Of a stretch of DNA of 64,000 nucleotides, positions 11,373 through 27,676 are shown in pieces (position 1 is the first letter of the stretch; every line of letters starts with the position of its first letter). The position numbers and the translations under genes were made by a program. The notes under the pieces are model-generated. The model made no database searches. It had not been told where the DNA came from and was given only the letters and a program-made list of their open reading frames with translations. Location of the stretch: positions 97,290 to 161,289 of the forward strand of contig JAKMXF010000325.1 in the NCBI GenBank assembly GCA_024704765.1, read 5' to 3'. The DNA is from Oopsacas minuta. Lineage: Eukaryota > Porifera > Hexactinellida > Lyssacinosida > Leucopsacidae.

Positions 11373-12100
11373 ATAATATAGATTGTTAATTATACCTGTA
11401 ATACTTAACAATAAACACCAGTTAGCTAAAATAAAATATTTGTGAATTAGTGGTGCTCCAAACTTTAGAACACCTAGTATACGAATGTCTGTAGATCTTT
11501 GCAGCACTTGAAATAGCTGCTTTTGAAGCGTGATAGGGAGGAGGCCCGAGGTGGTTAATTTTTTTGTAATTTTGTATTGCGTAACGTCCGAGCGATCCCT
11601 TTGAAAAGCTTCTTTTTTGGTTTCCATGTATTTGCGCGCTTATAATTATCTTTTAACAATTATCCGCAGTGTTTGCTAGAAAAGAAACCCCTGAAAAGGG
11701 CAGCAAATTTGGAAAAAGCACCTATGACCATATATGGCAATATTACTACATGCAAGAGACTGAAAATCTTGAGAGATCTAGTATTTCATTATAGACATAT
11801 TTTCCTAAAACAATTCATGTATTAGAAGCAATAACATGTGTTATTTTAGTGCATAGTTGTTGTTACAGCATATCTAGCTAATTAGAATACGTTCCCACAT
11901 AATTTTTATGTGCTATGGCTAGCTAGAAAAAATTGCAGAAAGACCAGTAAAAGGCGGTTTTTCCACCAGCCCGGGTCTTTTCTAGAAAAAGGCGGCATTT
12001 CATAACGCTGATTATCCGTGCGTATGAAGAGTGCGTCAAAATGTGTAATAAACTAATTCCAGCCCACTCTGCTTGGCTAATATAACTTGTGTTAGTTTGT
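11373..12100. other. Gene-free stretch upstream of the first visible KAT2 exon
   Basis: No exon encoding the PCAF-type N-terminal domain was recognised here or in the preceding 10 kb by reading for ORFs; short exons could be missed. ORFs at 11370-11627 and 11923-12348 on the minus strand are not supported as genes. Confidence 0.35.
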
Positions 12101-16224
<4,124 letters not shown>

Positions 16225-16939
16225 ATACATACACAAGTTCTATATTGATCAGTCTTTAATATTATTTGCATTTCTTCTCTATTTCATGGTACGTATAGTA
16301 AACTATGCAATGTTATCACATCGATACATTTTCAACGATCACAGACCAGTTAAAGTTAGACAAACGTATAACTCAAATTACATAATTCGATTCCATCCAA
16401 TTATGTACGTATGTAATGTTGAAATTTTACTTATGTTACTTCCATTCTTATCATGTAAGAATAGATAGAAAAGTAGTCAAATTAACTTTCCTTAGAAAGC
16501 CATCTTTATAATATCCCGGTTTCTACTGTAGTAACTGTACGTAACTACTCATCATATCTGATAGTTCATTCTTAATGATTTATTAATGGATATGATGTAC
16601 TTCTGTTACATCTTAATGGATATTTCGGAAATGAATGGGAATCTGATCATTCTGTTCCGTTCTGTATGTATTAACGAAATTTTGTGACTAATTTGTAATT
16701 TATCTGGATATACAAACTCACGGGTTCTTACGTCATTATTTGTAAGACGATTCTTGATTATTGTAAGCCCAGCGTCACTGAAATTCTATAGGAAATTCTT
16801 CATAGAGCCATTCTGGCCAAACGAGGTCCTAATATTCTTAACTCAAAGTAGAACCTTGAAGAATCCAAGGTCTATTTTTGTTCACTACTAGACTATCCAT
16901 ATAAAGTAATTTTAATATAGTTACGTTATAGTGTTACCT
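16225..16939. other. Intergenic, KAT2 to GNL3L
   Basis: About 700 bp of AT-rich sequence holding the KAT2 3' end and the promoter region of the next gene. No ORF of note beyond a 60-codon chance frame at 16286-16468. Confidence 0.4.
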
Positions 16940-19401
16940 ATGGTGAAGAAAAATAAGAAAGTTCAGAGCAAGCGTATGACATGTAGCAGACGCTACAAAA
17001 TACAGCGAAGAGTGAGGGAGCATATTCGTAAGTCTAGGAAAGAGGACAAGTCTAAGAGTAAATCAGGTTTGAGTATCCTCAAGAAAGATCCTGGCATCCC
17101 AAGATTGCATCCAATGAAGGAACAGATACTGAGAGAAGTGGAGCAACATAAACAGCAAGCTGAAATACAAAAGATAGCTCATAAAACCTCATTAAAAAGA
17201 TTACAAATAGAAGCTAAAAAGAAGAATAAACTCTTTGATAAATCAGAGCAACCTAAGTACACCCCAATTGTAAGTATATATCTCAATACTAGGATACTCC
17301 GATATCACCAAATTATCTTGAGGTTCTTTTTTGAGAAATGGTAGCTCTTTGGTTATGATTCTCTCAAAATCATATTCAAGGGCGGATCCAGCGAGGTGGA
17401 GAGTTTTGTATCGGTATGAGAACAAGAATATCTTGAGTAAAAAATCATCTGTACCAAACAGAGGCGTTCCGTTACCATTTTGAGTGGGGGGGGTGTAACT
17501 TCATGGATTTACCGACGACCCAGGGAATACCGACCAGATAAGCAAAAGTGGGGGTGTTACACCCCCACACCCCTCGCACGGTACGCCCCTGGTACTAAAA
17601 CTTATTAGCATAGGGAATTACTGTTAATTGGAGGGACATGTGTAAACTTCTTCACTGACTATAATACGTGGTATTAATTACCTATGTAAAGCAAGTGTTA
17701 TACGTACACCGATCATAATTGGTGGCTTCACTGGCTTGAATCCAATATCAACCGAAAATCGCTAGATAAATATTTTGATAGTTAAGGTATTAACAGGATC
17801 ATTGGTTCTACTATGAACTAGATATGTACTGTAATAATTATTAAATGACTCACTTAATTACACAATCAGACATATATATATTCATATTTGCCAAATTTAT
17901 ACTGGGAATAATATTAACGCTTCTTTGTAGGACCATCTCAATCCCAATTCAGAATATCTAATGACAAGAAAGGCATTCTATAAAGAGTTCCAGCAAGTAG
18001 TGGATGCATCAGACATAGTAATAGAGGTTCTAGACGCTAGAGACCCTCTCCCTTGTAGGAATACACAAGCCGAGACAATGGTTAGCTCTTCTAAAGATAA
18101 GAGACTAGTTTTGTTACTGAACAAAGCTGACTTGGTACCGCGTGAAGTGACACTTAGTTGGCTACGTTATCTCAGGAGAGAATACCCAACTATTGCGTTC
18201 AAAAGCTCCACTCAATCCAAGCAGAGACGTCTAGGCAGGAAACAATTTAATCCAATCTACGTCCCAGATAAACTCAGGGAGACTTCAACTTGTTTAGGAG
18301 CTCGTACTCTATTGCAGCTCCTAGGGAACTACTGCAGACTGTCAGGTAGTACTGGGGTGTCTGGGGAAACTATAAAGAGGAGTATAACTGTTGGAGTGAT
18401 AGGCTGTCCTAACGTAGGGAAGAGTTCTGTTATTAACTCTCTAGTCCGTAACAGGTCTTGTGGAGTAGGTGCTACTCCTGGGGTAACTCGTGTTATGACT
18501 AAGGTATCTCTAGGCAAACATATAAAGATGTTAGACTGTCCAGGACTACTCCCCTCAACGGTGAGTATAGGGTGTATAATTATCTTTAATTACCTATAGC
18601 ACCTTTGCAATTAATTACTTCAAAATGGCATCATCTAAAATTACTAGGAAAAATTACTTGGTAGACTTCGTAATATCCGTGTCCTTATAACTGGAGTTGT
18701 CTGTATGTTTTGGATTGATTTGAATATGTATATAGATTGTGACAAGTTATTATTGGATGTCCGCCAAATTTGACTTATTTAAGTAGTCGTCTAGCAAACT
18801 TTGTCAGTAATGTAACATTCTGTCAGACTTTATTATTCTATGTTATTAGAACGCTACTACAAATTCTCTGTCTCTTCTCAGCTCGTTGACTCCATCTGGT
18901 CAAGGTGATCCGATTGAAGTTGCCAAAGAGATCTACATTAGATGTCCTGTTGATCAGCTGATGAGTTTATATAAATTACCAGAGTTTGAGGGAGGTACTG
19001 ATGAGTTTCTTGCAGTACTAGCCCACAAAAAGGGAAAGCTCAAAAAGAAAGGATTCCCAGATGTGCGTAGCGCTGCAAAAGTCTTGATTCAGGACTGGTC
19101 ATATGGAAAGATTCGTTTCTATAAACTCCCACCTGAATCCAAGCAAGAATCAAGTGAACCTACACTAGTAGCACAATGGTCAGCTGAGTTTGATATTAAG
19201 TCTTTGTTAGAGTCTGAAGAGGAAGAGCTGGGTAAGATAAAGCCTGCTGATGGAATAGGGATAGAGTTAGGAGAGGGATTGGAACAAGTTAAGATGGATT
19301 CTGAGAGTGATGAAAATTCAGATATTACAGAAAGCGATGATGATGGAGTGATGGATCACAGCAATAGAAATGAGTATTGTATATATAGTAAAAATAATTA
19401 A
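16940..19401 (+). CDS. GNL3L: GNL3L/nucleostemin-type circularly permuted nucleolar GTPase, three exons
   Basis: Exons 16940-17269, 17931-18560 and 18850-19401, all phase 0 (GTAAGT at 17270, TTGTAG before 17931, GTGAGT at 18561, ATTAG before 18850), giving about 503 residues; human GNL3 and GNL3L are 549 and 582. Exon 1 is the basic, lysine-rich GN3L/Grn1 domain with nucleolar-signal character. Exon 2 has the GTPase motifs in permuted order: DARDP, NKADL (G4), then GCPNVGKSS (G1), GATPGVT (G2) and DCPG (G3). Exon 3 gives the RNA-binding-like C-terminal region and an acidic tail. The family acts in nucleolar pre-60S ribosome assembly and cell-cycle control. The exon 3 acceptor was set at 18850 rather than the closer CTCAG at 18881, because only the former keeps the frame and restores the expected residues before LTP. 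GTG 16931 was rejected in favour of ATG 16940. Confidence 0.88.
17459..17591. mobile_element. Small hAT-type MITE in GNL3L intron 1
   Basis: 133 bp with termini CAGAGGCGTTCCG and (inverse right) CAGGGGCGTACCG, typical hAT ends. Flanked by GTACCAAA (17451-17458) and GTACTAAA (17592-17599), a 7-of-8 match to an 8-bp target duplication. The interior is G/C homopolymer-rich and non-coding. Confidence 0.65.
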
Positions 19402-20284
19402 GTGGACCTTAGTTAATATATTAGTTGGTAGCAAGCATTAAAATACCTATATTCATAGCCTATTTGATCAAATCTCGATGATTTGTCTGTGTGTGTTTAT
19501 CTGATTATTCATGGACTCTGAGATATATAACTATTTATCATGTTTATCAAGGGAGTAAACAAAATTCAATAAAACTTGACTAAATATATCGAATATGCTG
19601 AATCCTATTTTCACAATATAAAGTAAACAAATAATTGAAATTTTGAAATAATCGTAGAGACTTGCTCTTAACGGTTACGATGGGGTAACAAAGTACCACT
19701 GAATTCGGATTTCGCATTTTCAAGTTTCTCATATACTGTATGTAACTTTATTATATATTTAATTTCATAAATTTTGGTGTCGTTTTATTTAATTCAAGGC
19801 ATGAGGTACCGAAACCTGTGCCACCCTGTGAACACAAAATGTCCCAAGCCTCGCAGCGCGAGCAAGCGAAGCGTGCTCGTTATTTAATAAATGTCATAAC
19901 ATAGGGTTCATGCCCTGACAATACAGGATCGATGAAATATACTCTGGGGTATTGAATAATCACCCCCCGCTGATTAATTTTGAAATTTGCCACTCACTTG
20001 TGTTTATTCCAAATTCCAAACCTCAGTTATTTTGTTCAGAATACAGAGTACTTCATAATTATTGTCCTATTTCCTAAAATTTAATATTAGCCAAACAAAG
20101 TTCAATACAATGATTAATTTCTTCTATAACATGGCAGAATACATTTACAAAAATTCTTAAAATTCCTTTAACAAATTAAGCTGATTAGTAGGAGTTATTC
20201 TTAGGACCCTATATTTACTAATGCAAATTTAATTTCATATTTCTACTATTAAAATCACGGTGAATAAGTTCTGACAGTTGAAAT
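19402..20284. repeat. Gene-free stretch with family B fragment and GC-rich palindrome
   Basis: 19500-19740 repeats family B blocks (TCAATAAAACTTGACTAAAT, GCTGAATCC, AGAGACTTGCTCTTAACGGT). At 19856-19880 lies the GC-rich motif GCGAGCAAGCGAAGCGTGCT, also seen at 1.9, 38.3 and 52.6 kb. The remaining AT-rich part shows nothing. Confidence 0.5.
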
Positions 20285-20515
20285 TGAATAATAAATCCAA
20301 CAAAAGTCTATCCAAACACAAAATTAGCATGAAGTCCACATCCATATCCCTAGGTAGCTTAATAACGAGTACAAATGAAATCTCCCAGAGCCAGTGCCAT
20401 AAGGTAGTGAACTAAATCCCGAATCCCCTCCCAATGGTAAGTGTTTATAATTAATACAATAAAAGTCCTATCACGTCCTCGTTTCTATAAATCCTTTTTT
20501 CTATAATTATCTCCT
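20285..20515 (-). repeat. Dispersed repeat family C, copy 2 (inverse)
   Basis: Reverse complement of 4795-4930 joined to 5255-5325, with AATCCCCTCCCAATGG and TTAGCATGAAGTCCACATCC as landmarks. Confidence 0.55.
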
Positions 20516-20924
20516 TTATCTCTATAAATATATCCTTTTTAACGCCATTTCTTATTTTTCTAAACGCTGAATGCTTCCTTAAATTTCTAAATAATCTGCA
20601 CCATCGTTTTAAAACCCAAAATCCAACGATCCATCAATATATTGATGATCTAGGTGTGAAATAGTACAATAAATGTAAGTCTAAATATAGGGTCTTAGAG
20701 CGAAATTTCACTTTAGGGCCCTAGGGTCCTGAGAATGATGCAAGACACCAGGGTCCTAGATATAATTTCCCGATATTGTAGTACATTTTGACATTATAAT
20801 AATTAAGAGAGTTATATAACAGTTATATAACTATCGCTAATAGGTCAACTATTATGGGACACCTGTTATTAATTAGCTATTATGGGACACCCTGTTATTA
20901 TAGCTCAGTCACCAGTATTGGAAT

Positions 20925-21661
20925 TTGTGGTTAACCATGATAATATAGTCAACCCAATGAACACATTACATCGAAGCTTACACGAGCCCCCGTGTAGATG
21001 CCGCAATGCATCAGACCCCGATTGATGTTGGGCTCATAGATCGGAGAAATATTTCAGGATATTCAATACAGCTACTGAACTCTATGTTTATCCTCCAATC
21101 CTATGGTTAAGATTCCGAATAATTATCAGTCAATTACCCCCTATCAAACTTCTAAACGAAATCTCTAGCATCAATTTCAAATTATGTGCAAAAACGTGTT
21201 AAAATATAATTAATCATTGAGTGCGAGATTTGAAAATGTCAATATTGATACCTACATACTCGATTACCCCTGACTAGCAGTTTTAAAACGAAATCTCTAG
21301 CATGATTTGAATAATATGCAAAAAGGTGTGAAAATATGATTATTCATGTGATAAATCTGTGAATTTGTAACTTTCAGACTCTGAAATTCACAAAATCGGA
21401 CTCTACGCACCCAATTACCCCTGACAACATGTTGAAACCTAATCTCTAGCATGCTTTTGAAATTTACATAGAATGGTGTGAAACATTCACTTTAGAAAAC
21501 ATTCATACCTGAGGTGCAAATCTCCGACCCAAATGTATTTGTATGCCAAAATTCATGTTAATTGGACTGCTAGATTTCGCACGGCCACGCTGACGGACGG
21601 ACGTCGCACATCGCCAATGCCATTCGGTCATCTCCCTATAGGATAGGAGCTGCACTAAAAA
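20925..21661 (-). repeat. Dispersed repeat family A, copy 4 (inverse)
   Basis: Ends at 21661 with the inverse of TTTTAGTGCAGCTCC. It contains the inverse of the TAGTCAGGGG, GGGTCGGAGATTTGC and CCAATTAACATGAA blocks in order, followed by the GATATCCTGAAATATTTC and GAGCCCAACAT block shared with copy 2. Confidence 0.7.
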
Positions 21662-22540
21662 ATCATTGAGTTTTAACCGATTTCGGTCGAAGTGTTACGA
21701 TCGTAACGAAAAATAACAATAATTTTGTACTATTTCAATTGATTTGGGAAGTAATTTTCACAAAAAGTGAGAGGCGAAGCTCTCTCACTTTTGAAAATAG
21801 TTTTTTGCTATGGCAACGCCTCAAAATACTGCCTAAAATGACTTCTTCATGGCACGCCAATATTCAAAATTACTCTACTTAAATATAAAAGATATATAAA
21901 AATATACGCAGATAGGACAGAAAATCATTAGATAAGAAAGTGTCAATACAAAAATAACAAACACTGTTCAAATCATTCATAAAACGGAATTATGAGGGGG
22001 CGTCCAAGCCCCCTTCTCCCCTTGGATCCGCCACTGATCTCGTTTGTGAGTTTTTTAAATATTTGCTTCCATTCGTGACAGGCTTGCTCCTGGATTTTGT
22101 CAGGATGTCTGACTTCCTGATTTGTTTGATTGAGTCTATGGAATAGAATCTACTTGCTGAATTTGATTTTGATCTGATTTCTTATGAATATTGCTTATAA
22201 TTGATGTCTTCTATAATTAGCCCTCCAGGACCGATTACAAAGCCCGGCGTCACAGATTTTGAAGTTAAATCATAGCAGACTTACAAAAAGTTCGTTGAAA
22301 ATTGTGCTAAGCTAATAGTGTAGGGTATTACCATGAAGAAATTGTTATATAAACATGTTTGATAGTGTTGGTTGTACAAATTTTGCTCTATAACGTATAA
22401 ATCCGCTTTGAGGGAAATTTTCTTTCTGAGGAATTTTGTATAGTCATCAGATTGCACTAAATAAAGTGTAAAACTTGAAATAACTTCTATGATTGAAGGC
22501 CGACCACATTATTATAGTTATTTTCGTAATCAGCTTAAAT
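21662..22540. other. Gene-free stretch
   Basis: A short hairpin AAAGTGAGAG-GCGAAGCT-CTCTCACTTT lies at about 21763-21793. At 22000-22036 a segment ending GGATCCGCCACTG looks like one terminus of a hAT-type element, without a visible partner. Nothing else recognised. Confidence 0.35.
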
Positions 22541-22760
22541 TTCCCCTTCGTTTAAGTGGTCACATAACCATATTTGCGAATGATTTTTTCCATAGCAATA
22601 CATGAAGGCTTCAGAATTGTGATAAAAGATAAAATGTCTCAGTCTTGATACTCATGATTGAAAGGCTGTTAAGCCGATCTTTTTCATTTCTATTCCTGAG
22701 CTAGATACGTTTCAGTTTCGAGAAAGACCTCTCACCATTACAATTAAATACCAACAGAGA
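22541..22760 (-). pseudogene. hAT transposase C-terminal remnant
   Basis: Minus-strand translation around 22690-22750 reads F-N-C-N-G-E-R-S-F-S-K-L-K-R-I, then a stop, and after it R-L-N-S-L-S-I-M-S-I. This is the hAT dimerization (hATC) motif ERSFSxLKRIK...RLxxLxxLSI. Frames are broken by stops. No element ends identified. Confidence 0.55.
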
Positions 22761-23756
22761 AAATATATTCAAAAAGCTATTTCTATGTCGGGTATTTACT
22801 ATATAATGGCTATCTTGATTTGACCATAATTTCAACGATTATCGAGTTATAAGTGAATTCTCAGAAAAATGTATCAACCCTGGTCGCTACTAGCACGGTG
22901 TCTCAAAAACTCAAATAACTTTGGAAAAATATTCCCGTATAATGGGGTACTAAACTATGTACTTTTTAACCTAAAATTCAGTGGGAATATTATTGAAATC
23001 GATTCCAAAATATATTTCTGTTGATGAGGGAAAAAGCTATGTTGAATTTACCATATCGGTTCTAGAGTCAATGCATTGCGAGGAGAAATGTATTCACCTA
23101 TGTATCGAAGTGCATAATTTCCGTAGCAAATACAGAGAGAAGCTGCAAAGGTACAACAGTAAACGAAGCCTTCAAGTCGTTTTGGCATCTCTGACCGGCC
23201 ACTTTAAGAACGAATGAAAAACACTTTTTTGGGTATATTATTAAGTTCTTGAACATACTCGCGATAATTTAAGGAACTGGATTACTAGTAAATACATAAC
23301 AATATTGAAAGGAATTGAACAGTTACTTGTGATAGTCGGGAAGGAGCTCCAGTCAATAATTATAACCTCAATCTAGTCTGTAGTTATTACGGTAAAGATA
23401 TTCTGGACCTCAAACGTCTGGACCAAAGCCCAGCTTAACTTTCTGGAAAATATTCCAGAACAAAAATTGATCCCCCGAAGGCGTCTGTTACTTAAATTGT
23501 TAAGCTCATATCTAAAAGTATTATAAAACATATTTCCAAATTCATTAAAATGATTCAGTTTTTACCTCACGTGTCCAGCTACAACAGTCAATGCTTAGCG
23601 ATCCTTTAGCCAACTAAGCAGATTGGAAACTTATTTACGCAGCACTATGAATCAAAAGACGTCTCAATACAGTCCTTATACTCTCTACTTATCATGAAGA
23701 GCTCGATGAACTCGATATAGACAAGCTAATGAGTTCATAATTTAAGACTGAAACTA
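22761..23756. other. Gene-free stretch; one unsupported ORF
   Basis: A 78-codon frame at 22981-23217 starts at GTG and has no recognised relatives. It may be a remnant of the same decayed hAT region or chance. Nothing else found. Confidence 0.3.
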
Positions 23757-25059
23757 CAGGGTTAGGCATAAGTTTTGCAACAAAAATTGAAATTAAGCTA
23801 AAGGTTCTGCGAATGGTTTTAGGCGAATATTTATTTATCATATGTTATCTTCAATATCTTTTTAAACAATATTTGGAGTATTGAGTCCTACTAGAAAAAT
23901 TTTTTTTATTTATGGACAAAGAAGCAAAACGGCCATTGATAATCTTGTATCATAATGAAGGCAAGTCAGCTTCCGTAATATCAAAAATACTGTCCATAAA
24001 CAGATGGTTAGTCTACCGTACAATCAAATGTTACAAGGAGACTGGCAGTACCCAGGACAGGTTCAGAAAAGGTAGACCTCATTCTGTTCGGACTCCTGCT
24101 GTTAGGAAGCTCGTCCGGGAGAGGGTCAGGAAGAATCCTGTCAGAAGCATCTAAGGCATGGCAAAAAGACTTCAATATTTCAACCAGAAGTATGGGGAGG
24201 ATAGTAAAAGAGGATTTAGGCTTGAAATGCTACAAATTTCGAGAGGACAGTTACTTTCTGAGGTGAATAAGAGGCGTAGGTATGAAAAATGTCTGATTCT
24301 GGGAAAAAGGTTCACTGGTGGCACGCACCAGAGTATTGTCTTCTCCGATGAGAAGATTTTTACCGTTGAAATGGCATATAATCGCCAAAACAGTCGAATT
24401 CTTGCTCCAGATCAAAAGTCTATATCGTCATCAATAAGCACAATTAAAAGAACTCAGAAACCTGCATCGGTCATGGTTTGGGGAGTTATTACCTCTGAAG
24501 GTCGGACACCTCTGGTGCTCATTGACAAAGGGGTGAAAATTAACAAAGAGGTGTATGTAGAGAGCATTTTAGAAAACGTATTGAAGCCTTGGGCTGGTGA
24601 GCACTTCAATGGCGCGCATTGGGTGTTCCAGCAAGATTCCGCTCCCTCCCACAAAGCCAAAATGACATCTGAGTGGTTGAAACTCAATGTACCGGAATTT
24701 GTATCAACTGAAGAATGGCCGGCCTCTTCTCCAGATCTAAACCCTATGGATTTCTGTATATGGTCCATCTTAGAGTCCAGGGTATGTGCAAAGCCTCACA
24801 AGAATGTCGAAAGTCTGAAGTCTTCCTTGGGAAGAGAGTGGGATTTAATCAGTGAGGACGTGTTGTGTGCTGCTGTCGATAATTTCTATAAGCGATTGAG
24901 CCTATGTATCGCAGCAAAGGGCAATACATTCGAAAAGCTAGATTAATTTCGTATCCTTAGTATGTATATTTACTAATTCATTACGAATTTCAACTACTAT
25001 TATGGTAAAATAAGAAATATACTAGTTTATACTTGTTGCAGAACTTATGCCTAACCCTG
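23757..25059 (+). mobile_element. DD37D (maT-type) Tc1/mariner element
   Basis: 1303 bp, flanked by TA on both sides (23755-23756 and 25060-25061). Terminal inverted repeats start CAGGGTTAGGCATAAGTT on the left; the right end, read inward, is CAGGGTTAGGCATAAGTTCT. Encodes one broken transposase on the plus strand. Inserted in gene-free DNA about 670 bp upstream of the SLC9B-like gene. Confidence 0.9.
23912..24946 (+). pseudogene. maT-type transposase, frameshifted
   Basis: The N-terminal helix-turn-helix part (23912 to about 24140) and the DDE/D part (about 24250-24946) lie in one frame, but the stretch between (about 24144-24250) reads as transposase only in another frame, where A-W-Q-K-D-F-N-I-S and V-K-E-D-L-G-L-K appear. 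So there are at least two compensating indels and a TAA at 24152. Catalytic motifs: VFSDEK (first D), FQQDSAPSHKAK (second D) and SPDLNPMDF (third D). There are 37 residues between the second and third catalytic residues, the DD37D signature of maT elements. It would have cut and pasted the element at TA sites; as it stands it is inactive. Confidence 0.88.
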
Positions 25060-25726
25060 TAGACGTAATATTTTTAAATGTTAAAAGATCAATAATATAC
25101 ACTTCATTATATAGTAAGCACTTAATACAAGCTTTATATGTTTTATCATATTTTGCCTGATTTCTTCTATATCATCTCTTCTATTTGTATGCTATCATTT
25201 TTCTCACCCCCAAATAACTAGTATTTGCAATGGTGACATAATTAGAAATCGTAATATATCCCCCCTGCCCCCGCAGTATCGACGCCTATGCTGTTAGGCC
25301 TTATGTATAGTAAGTCATGGCCTTAGGAGACGGTCCAGTTGGTCAGGTTTCAACCGGACTAACTTTTGGTCTGCTAATACAAATGGCATAAGTCAATCGC
25401 GCGACAACCGGATCAACTTTTTGGTGGCCCCATAAATAATTTGTATATGTCAACCAGAGCAAACTGCTTGCTACGGCTGTGTGTGCTATGGCAATTCATT
25501 AATTAATATTATAATCGATTATCTAGCAAAGTCCTAATGTCACAAAAAGTACTCATATCATTATCTAAGTTATGGATAATTAGTGCAAGGAGTTGGGGTT
25601 TAATTTCTTAGTATTATGTCTATACATTTGCATGATTTACCTATGAATTACAATAATTACCAAGAAATCAAACAAGCAATCTAATATTTATATCTGGAAT
25701 TGAATACAAAGTTATTACCAGTTCTA

Positions 25727-27676
25727 ATGAATTCTCAATCAATCAAAAATAAACTCAATACATTGCAAGGCATATACGCCAGATTTGAAGGAAGCTCTTT
25801 TGGTAGAATCTTGATTAGATTATTAAGCCTGTGGTACACTAGATGTCTCATTGCTATTGTTTGGCTATTATTGATATTTGCAGTATCTATCCCCATCTCT
25901 AAGACCTTACCTCAATCTCTAAACTCAACTAACAAGTCAAATCAGTCACTCGCTTGTAAGAATGGTAGAATACATCTTCCAGAATATTCTGACACTAAAG
26001 ACGATACCTACCTGTATATTTCTCAAAACGACAACAACTCAATTTCAGTAAACATTCTGACAAATTCAACAAACTATACTTATACGTATAACATCTGTAA
26101 AGTTGACTCAGAATACTCTAATACAATAGAGATTAACGTATTTAAAGATATTAGCGATAACTATCTCTCTCTGGTTACCTTAGCTCTGTTAGTAGCATTC
26201 TCAGCAGTGTTAGGCTATGTCAGCAGCTTACTCTTCTTACCTCCCTTGTTTGGTATGGTAATAGCAGGTATTATTTTCACACACATTCCACAAGGTAACT
26301 TCCCTGCCACGATACCTAGATCGGTGATACACACATGTAGGACTATAGCAATTGTTATTCTGTTGGGAGGGTTTTCGCTCAGATTGTCAATTAAAATATT
26401 AAAACTACGTTTTTTCCAAGTGATTGGATTAGCATTTATACCCTCATCCGTGGAGACAGCGCTGGTATCAATACTGACGAGACTCATACTACAGGTGGAT
26501 TGGCAGTGGGCCTGTATGTCAGGTGTAATTGTTGCTGTAGTTTCCCCAACAATTGTAGTCCCTCTCCTGCTCAGACTTAAGAAACAGGGATATGGAAAAG
26601 TGAATGGAATATCAGACATTCTTATTTCAGCAAGCTACTACCAAATTATATTCACTGTTTCAATTCTATGTACATTTCGGACATTTGCCATATCAACCTC
26701 AGATTTAGTATTAACCATATTCCGTGTACCGGTTGAACTTGTAATAGGGTTACTCTATGGAATAATATTCGGGTTATTAGGCGGGTTGGTAGGATGGGGA
26801 AGAAAAAAACATTCTAGAACAAGAAACAGATCAATCTATTTCATTGGTGTTACTTCTCTCTCTTTATTCGGGTCTTCAAAGGTATTTGTATTAGGCAGTG
26901 ACATGCTGGGAGCAGGTATCACTGGATTTGTTATAACCAGTATAGTGTGTTCTCTGGTATGGGGAAGCGAGAAGAAATATTTGGCAGAAATCCACAAATA
27001 TATAGGTTACATTATTGAGCCGTTATTATTCGGTCTGATTGGTTATGAACTGAACCTTACTATCAATCCTATCTCTGCTGTTACTCTCATAGAAATAATC
27101 GGTATCATATTGTTAGGGCTAGCATCACGTTCTGTGGTAGCTTTTCTGATTTCGTTCTGTTTCCCAAAGCTGAAACTGAAGGAGAGGTTCTTCGTTCCCA
27201 TGGTGTGGGTCTCTAAAGCTACTCTGCAAGCTATCGCTGGTTCGATTGCACTAGACTCGGCAAATACACCTGAATTAATAGAGTATGGCAGGATAGTACT
27301 ATACTTTGCGATATTCTCAATCCTACTGACTTCTCCACTAGGATTTATACTTACTTCATTCTTTGGTACCCGGCTACTATCTCAAGAACTCCACACTCCT
27401 CTACATGAAGAGGATGATATAACCAGTGCGATTAGTCTCTCAAAATTCGAAGGAATGTCTGAGGAATCTGAACACACAAGAAACACTATTCCTACGAACT
27501 GCATTGTCTCTAATCATTATGCAGATTTACATAGAAGAAAATCCCTCCAGGATATGGATATCTCATCTATGAAGCACACGGAAAATAATATTGAAGCAAC
27601 CTCTATTCATAGTCAATTGTCAAACCTACCATTAACAACTAGTTACTCAGCCCCAGACCTTACTAAAGATAAATAG
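25727..27676 (+). CDS. SLC9B (NHA)-type Na+/H+ antiporter homologue lacking the catalytic Asp pair
   Basis: A 649-residue single-exon protein starting at ATG 25727 (the frame also opens with TTG 25700, which I reject). It contains about a dozen hydrophobic segments from about residue 35 to 560, then a hydrophilic tail of roughly 90 residues. Landmarks of the NHA branch of CPA2 antiporters are clear: VVSPTIVVPLLLRL, GYG-x3-GI, WGSEKKYLAEI, EPLLFGLIGYEL, SKATLQAIAGSIALD (with the conserved Lys) and LLTSPLGFIL. In known NHA proteins the segment after GYG-x3-GI carries adjacent aspartates (D278-D279 in human NHA2) that bind the transported ion. Here the aligned segment reads S-A-S-Y-Y-Q-I-I-F (residues 301-309), with Q306-I307 in their place. 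The fold is preserved over its full length with no stops, so the protein is probably made, but classic Na+/H+ exchange is doubtful. Confidence 0.9.
   Translation: MNSQSIKNKLNTLQGIYARFEGSSFGRILIRLLSLWYTRCLIAIVWLLLIFAVSIPISKTLPQSLNSTNKSNQSLACKNGRIHLPEYSDTKDDTYLYISQNDNNSISVNILTNSTNYTYTYNICKVDSEYSNTIEINVFKDISDNYLSLVTLALLVAFSAVLGYVSSLLFLPPLFGMVIAGIIFTHIPQGNFPATIPRSVIHTCRTIAIVILLGGFSLRLSIKILKLRFFQVIGLAFIPSSVETALVSILTRLILQVDWQWACMSGVIVAVVSPTIVVPLLLRLKKQGYGKVNGISDILISASYYQIIFTVSILCTFRTFAISTSDLVLTIFRVPVELVIGLLYGIIFGLLGGLVGWGRKKHSRTRNRSIYFIGVTSLSLFGSSKVFVLGSDMLGAGITGFVITSIVCSLVWGSEKKYLAEIHKYIGYIIEPLLFGLIGYELNLTINPISAVTLIEIIGIILLGLASRSVVAFLISFCFPKLKLKERFFVPMVWVSKATLQAIAGSIALDSANTPELIEYGRIVLYFAIFSILLTSPLGFILTSFFGTRLLSQELHTPLHEEDDITSAISLSKFEGMSEESEHTRNTIPTNCIVSNHYADLHRRKSLQDMDISSMKHTENNIEATSIHSQLSNLPLTTSYSAPDLTKDK

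Noticed and set aside
18882-19401. Alternative GNL3L exon 3 beginning at the CTCAG acceptor at 18877-18881
   Set aside because: That acceptor puts the exon out of frame with exon 2 (stop after nine codons); the ATTAG acceptor before 18850 keeps phase 0 and restores expected residues.
22981-23217. 78-codon plus-strand ORF
   Set aside because: GTG start, no recognisable family and no supporting context; mentioned only in the stretch description.
24454-24768. 104-codon minus-strand ORF
   Set aside because: Antisense shadow of the maT transposase; the NPMDF and FQQD motifs read on the plus strand.
26215-26619. 134-codon minus-strand ORF
   Set aside because: Antisense shadow of the SLC9B coding sequence.
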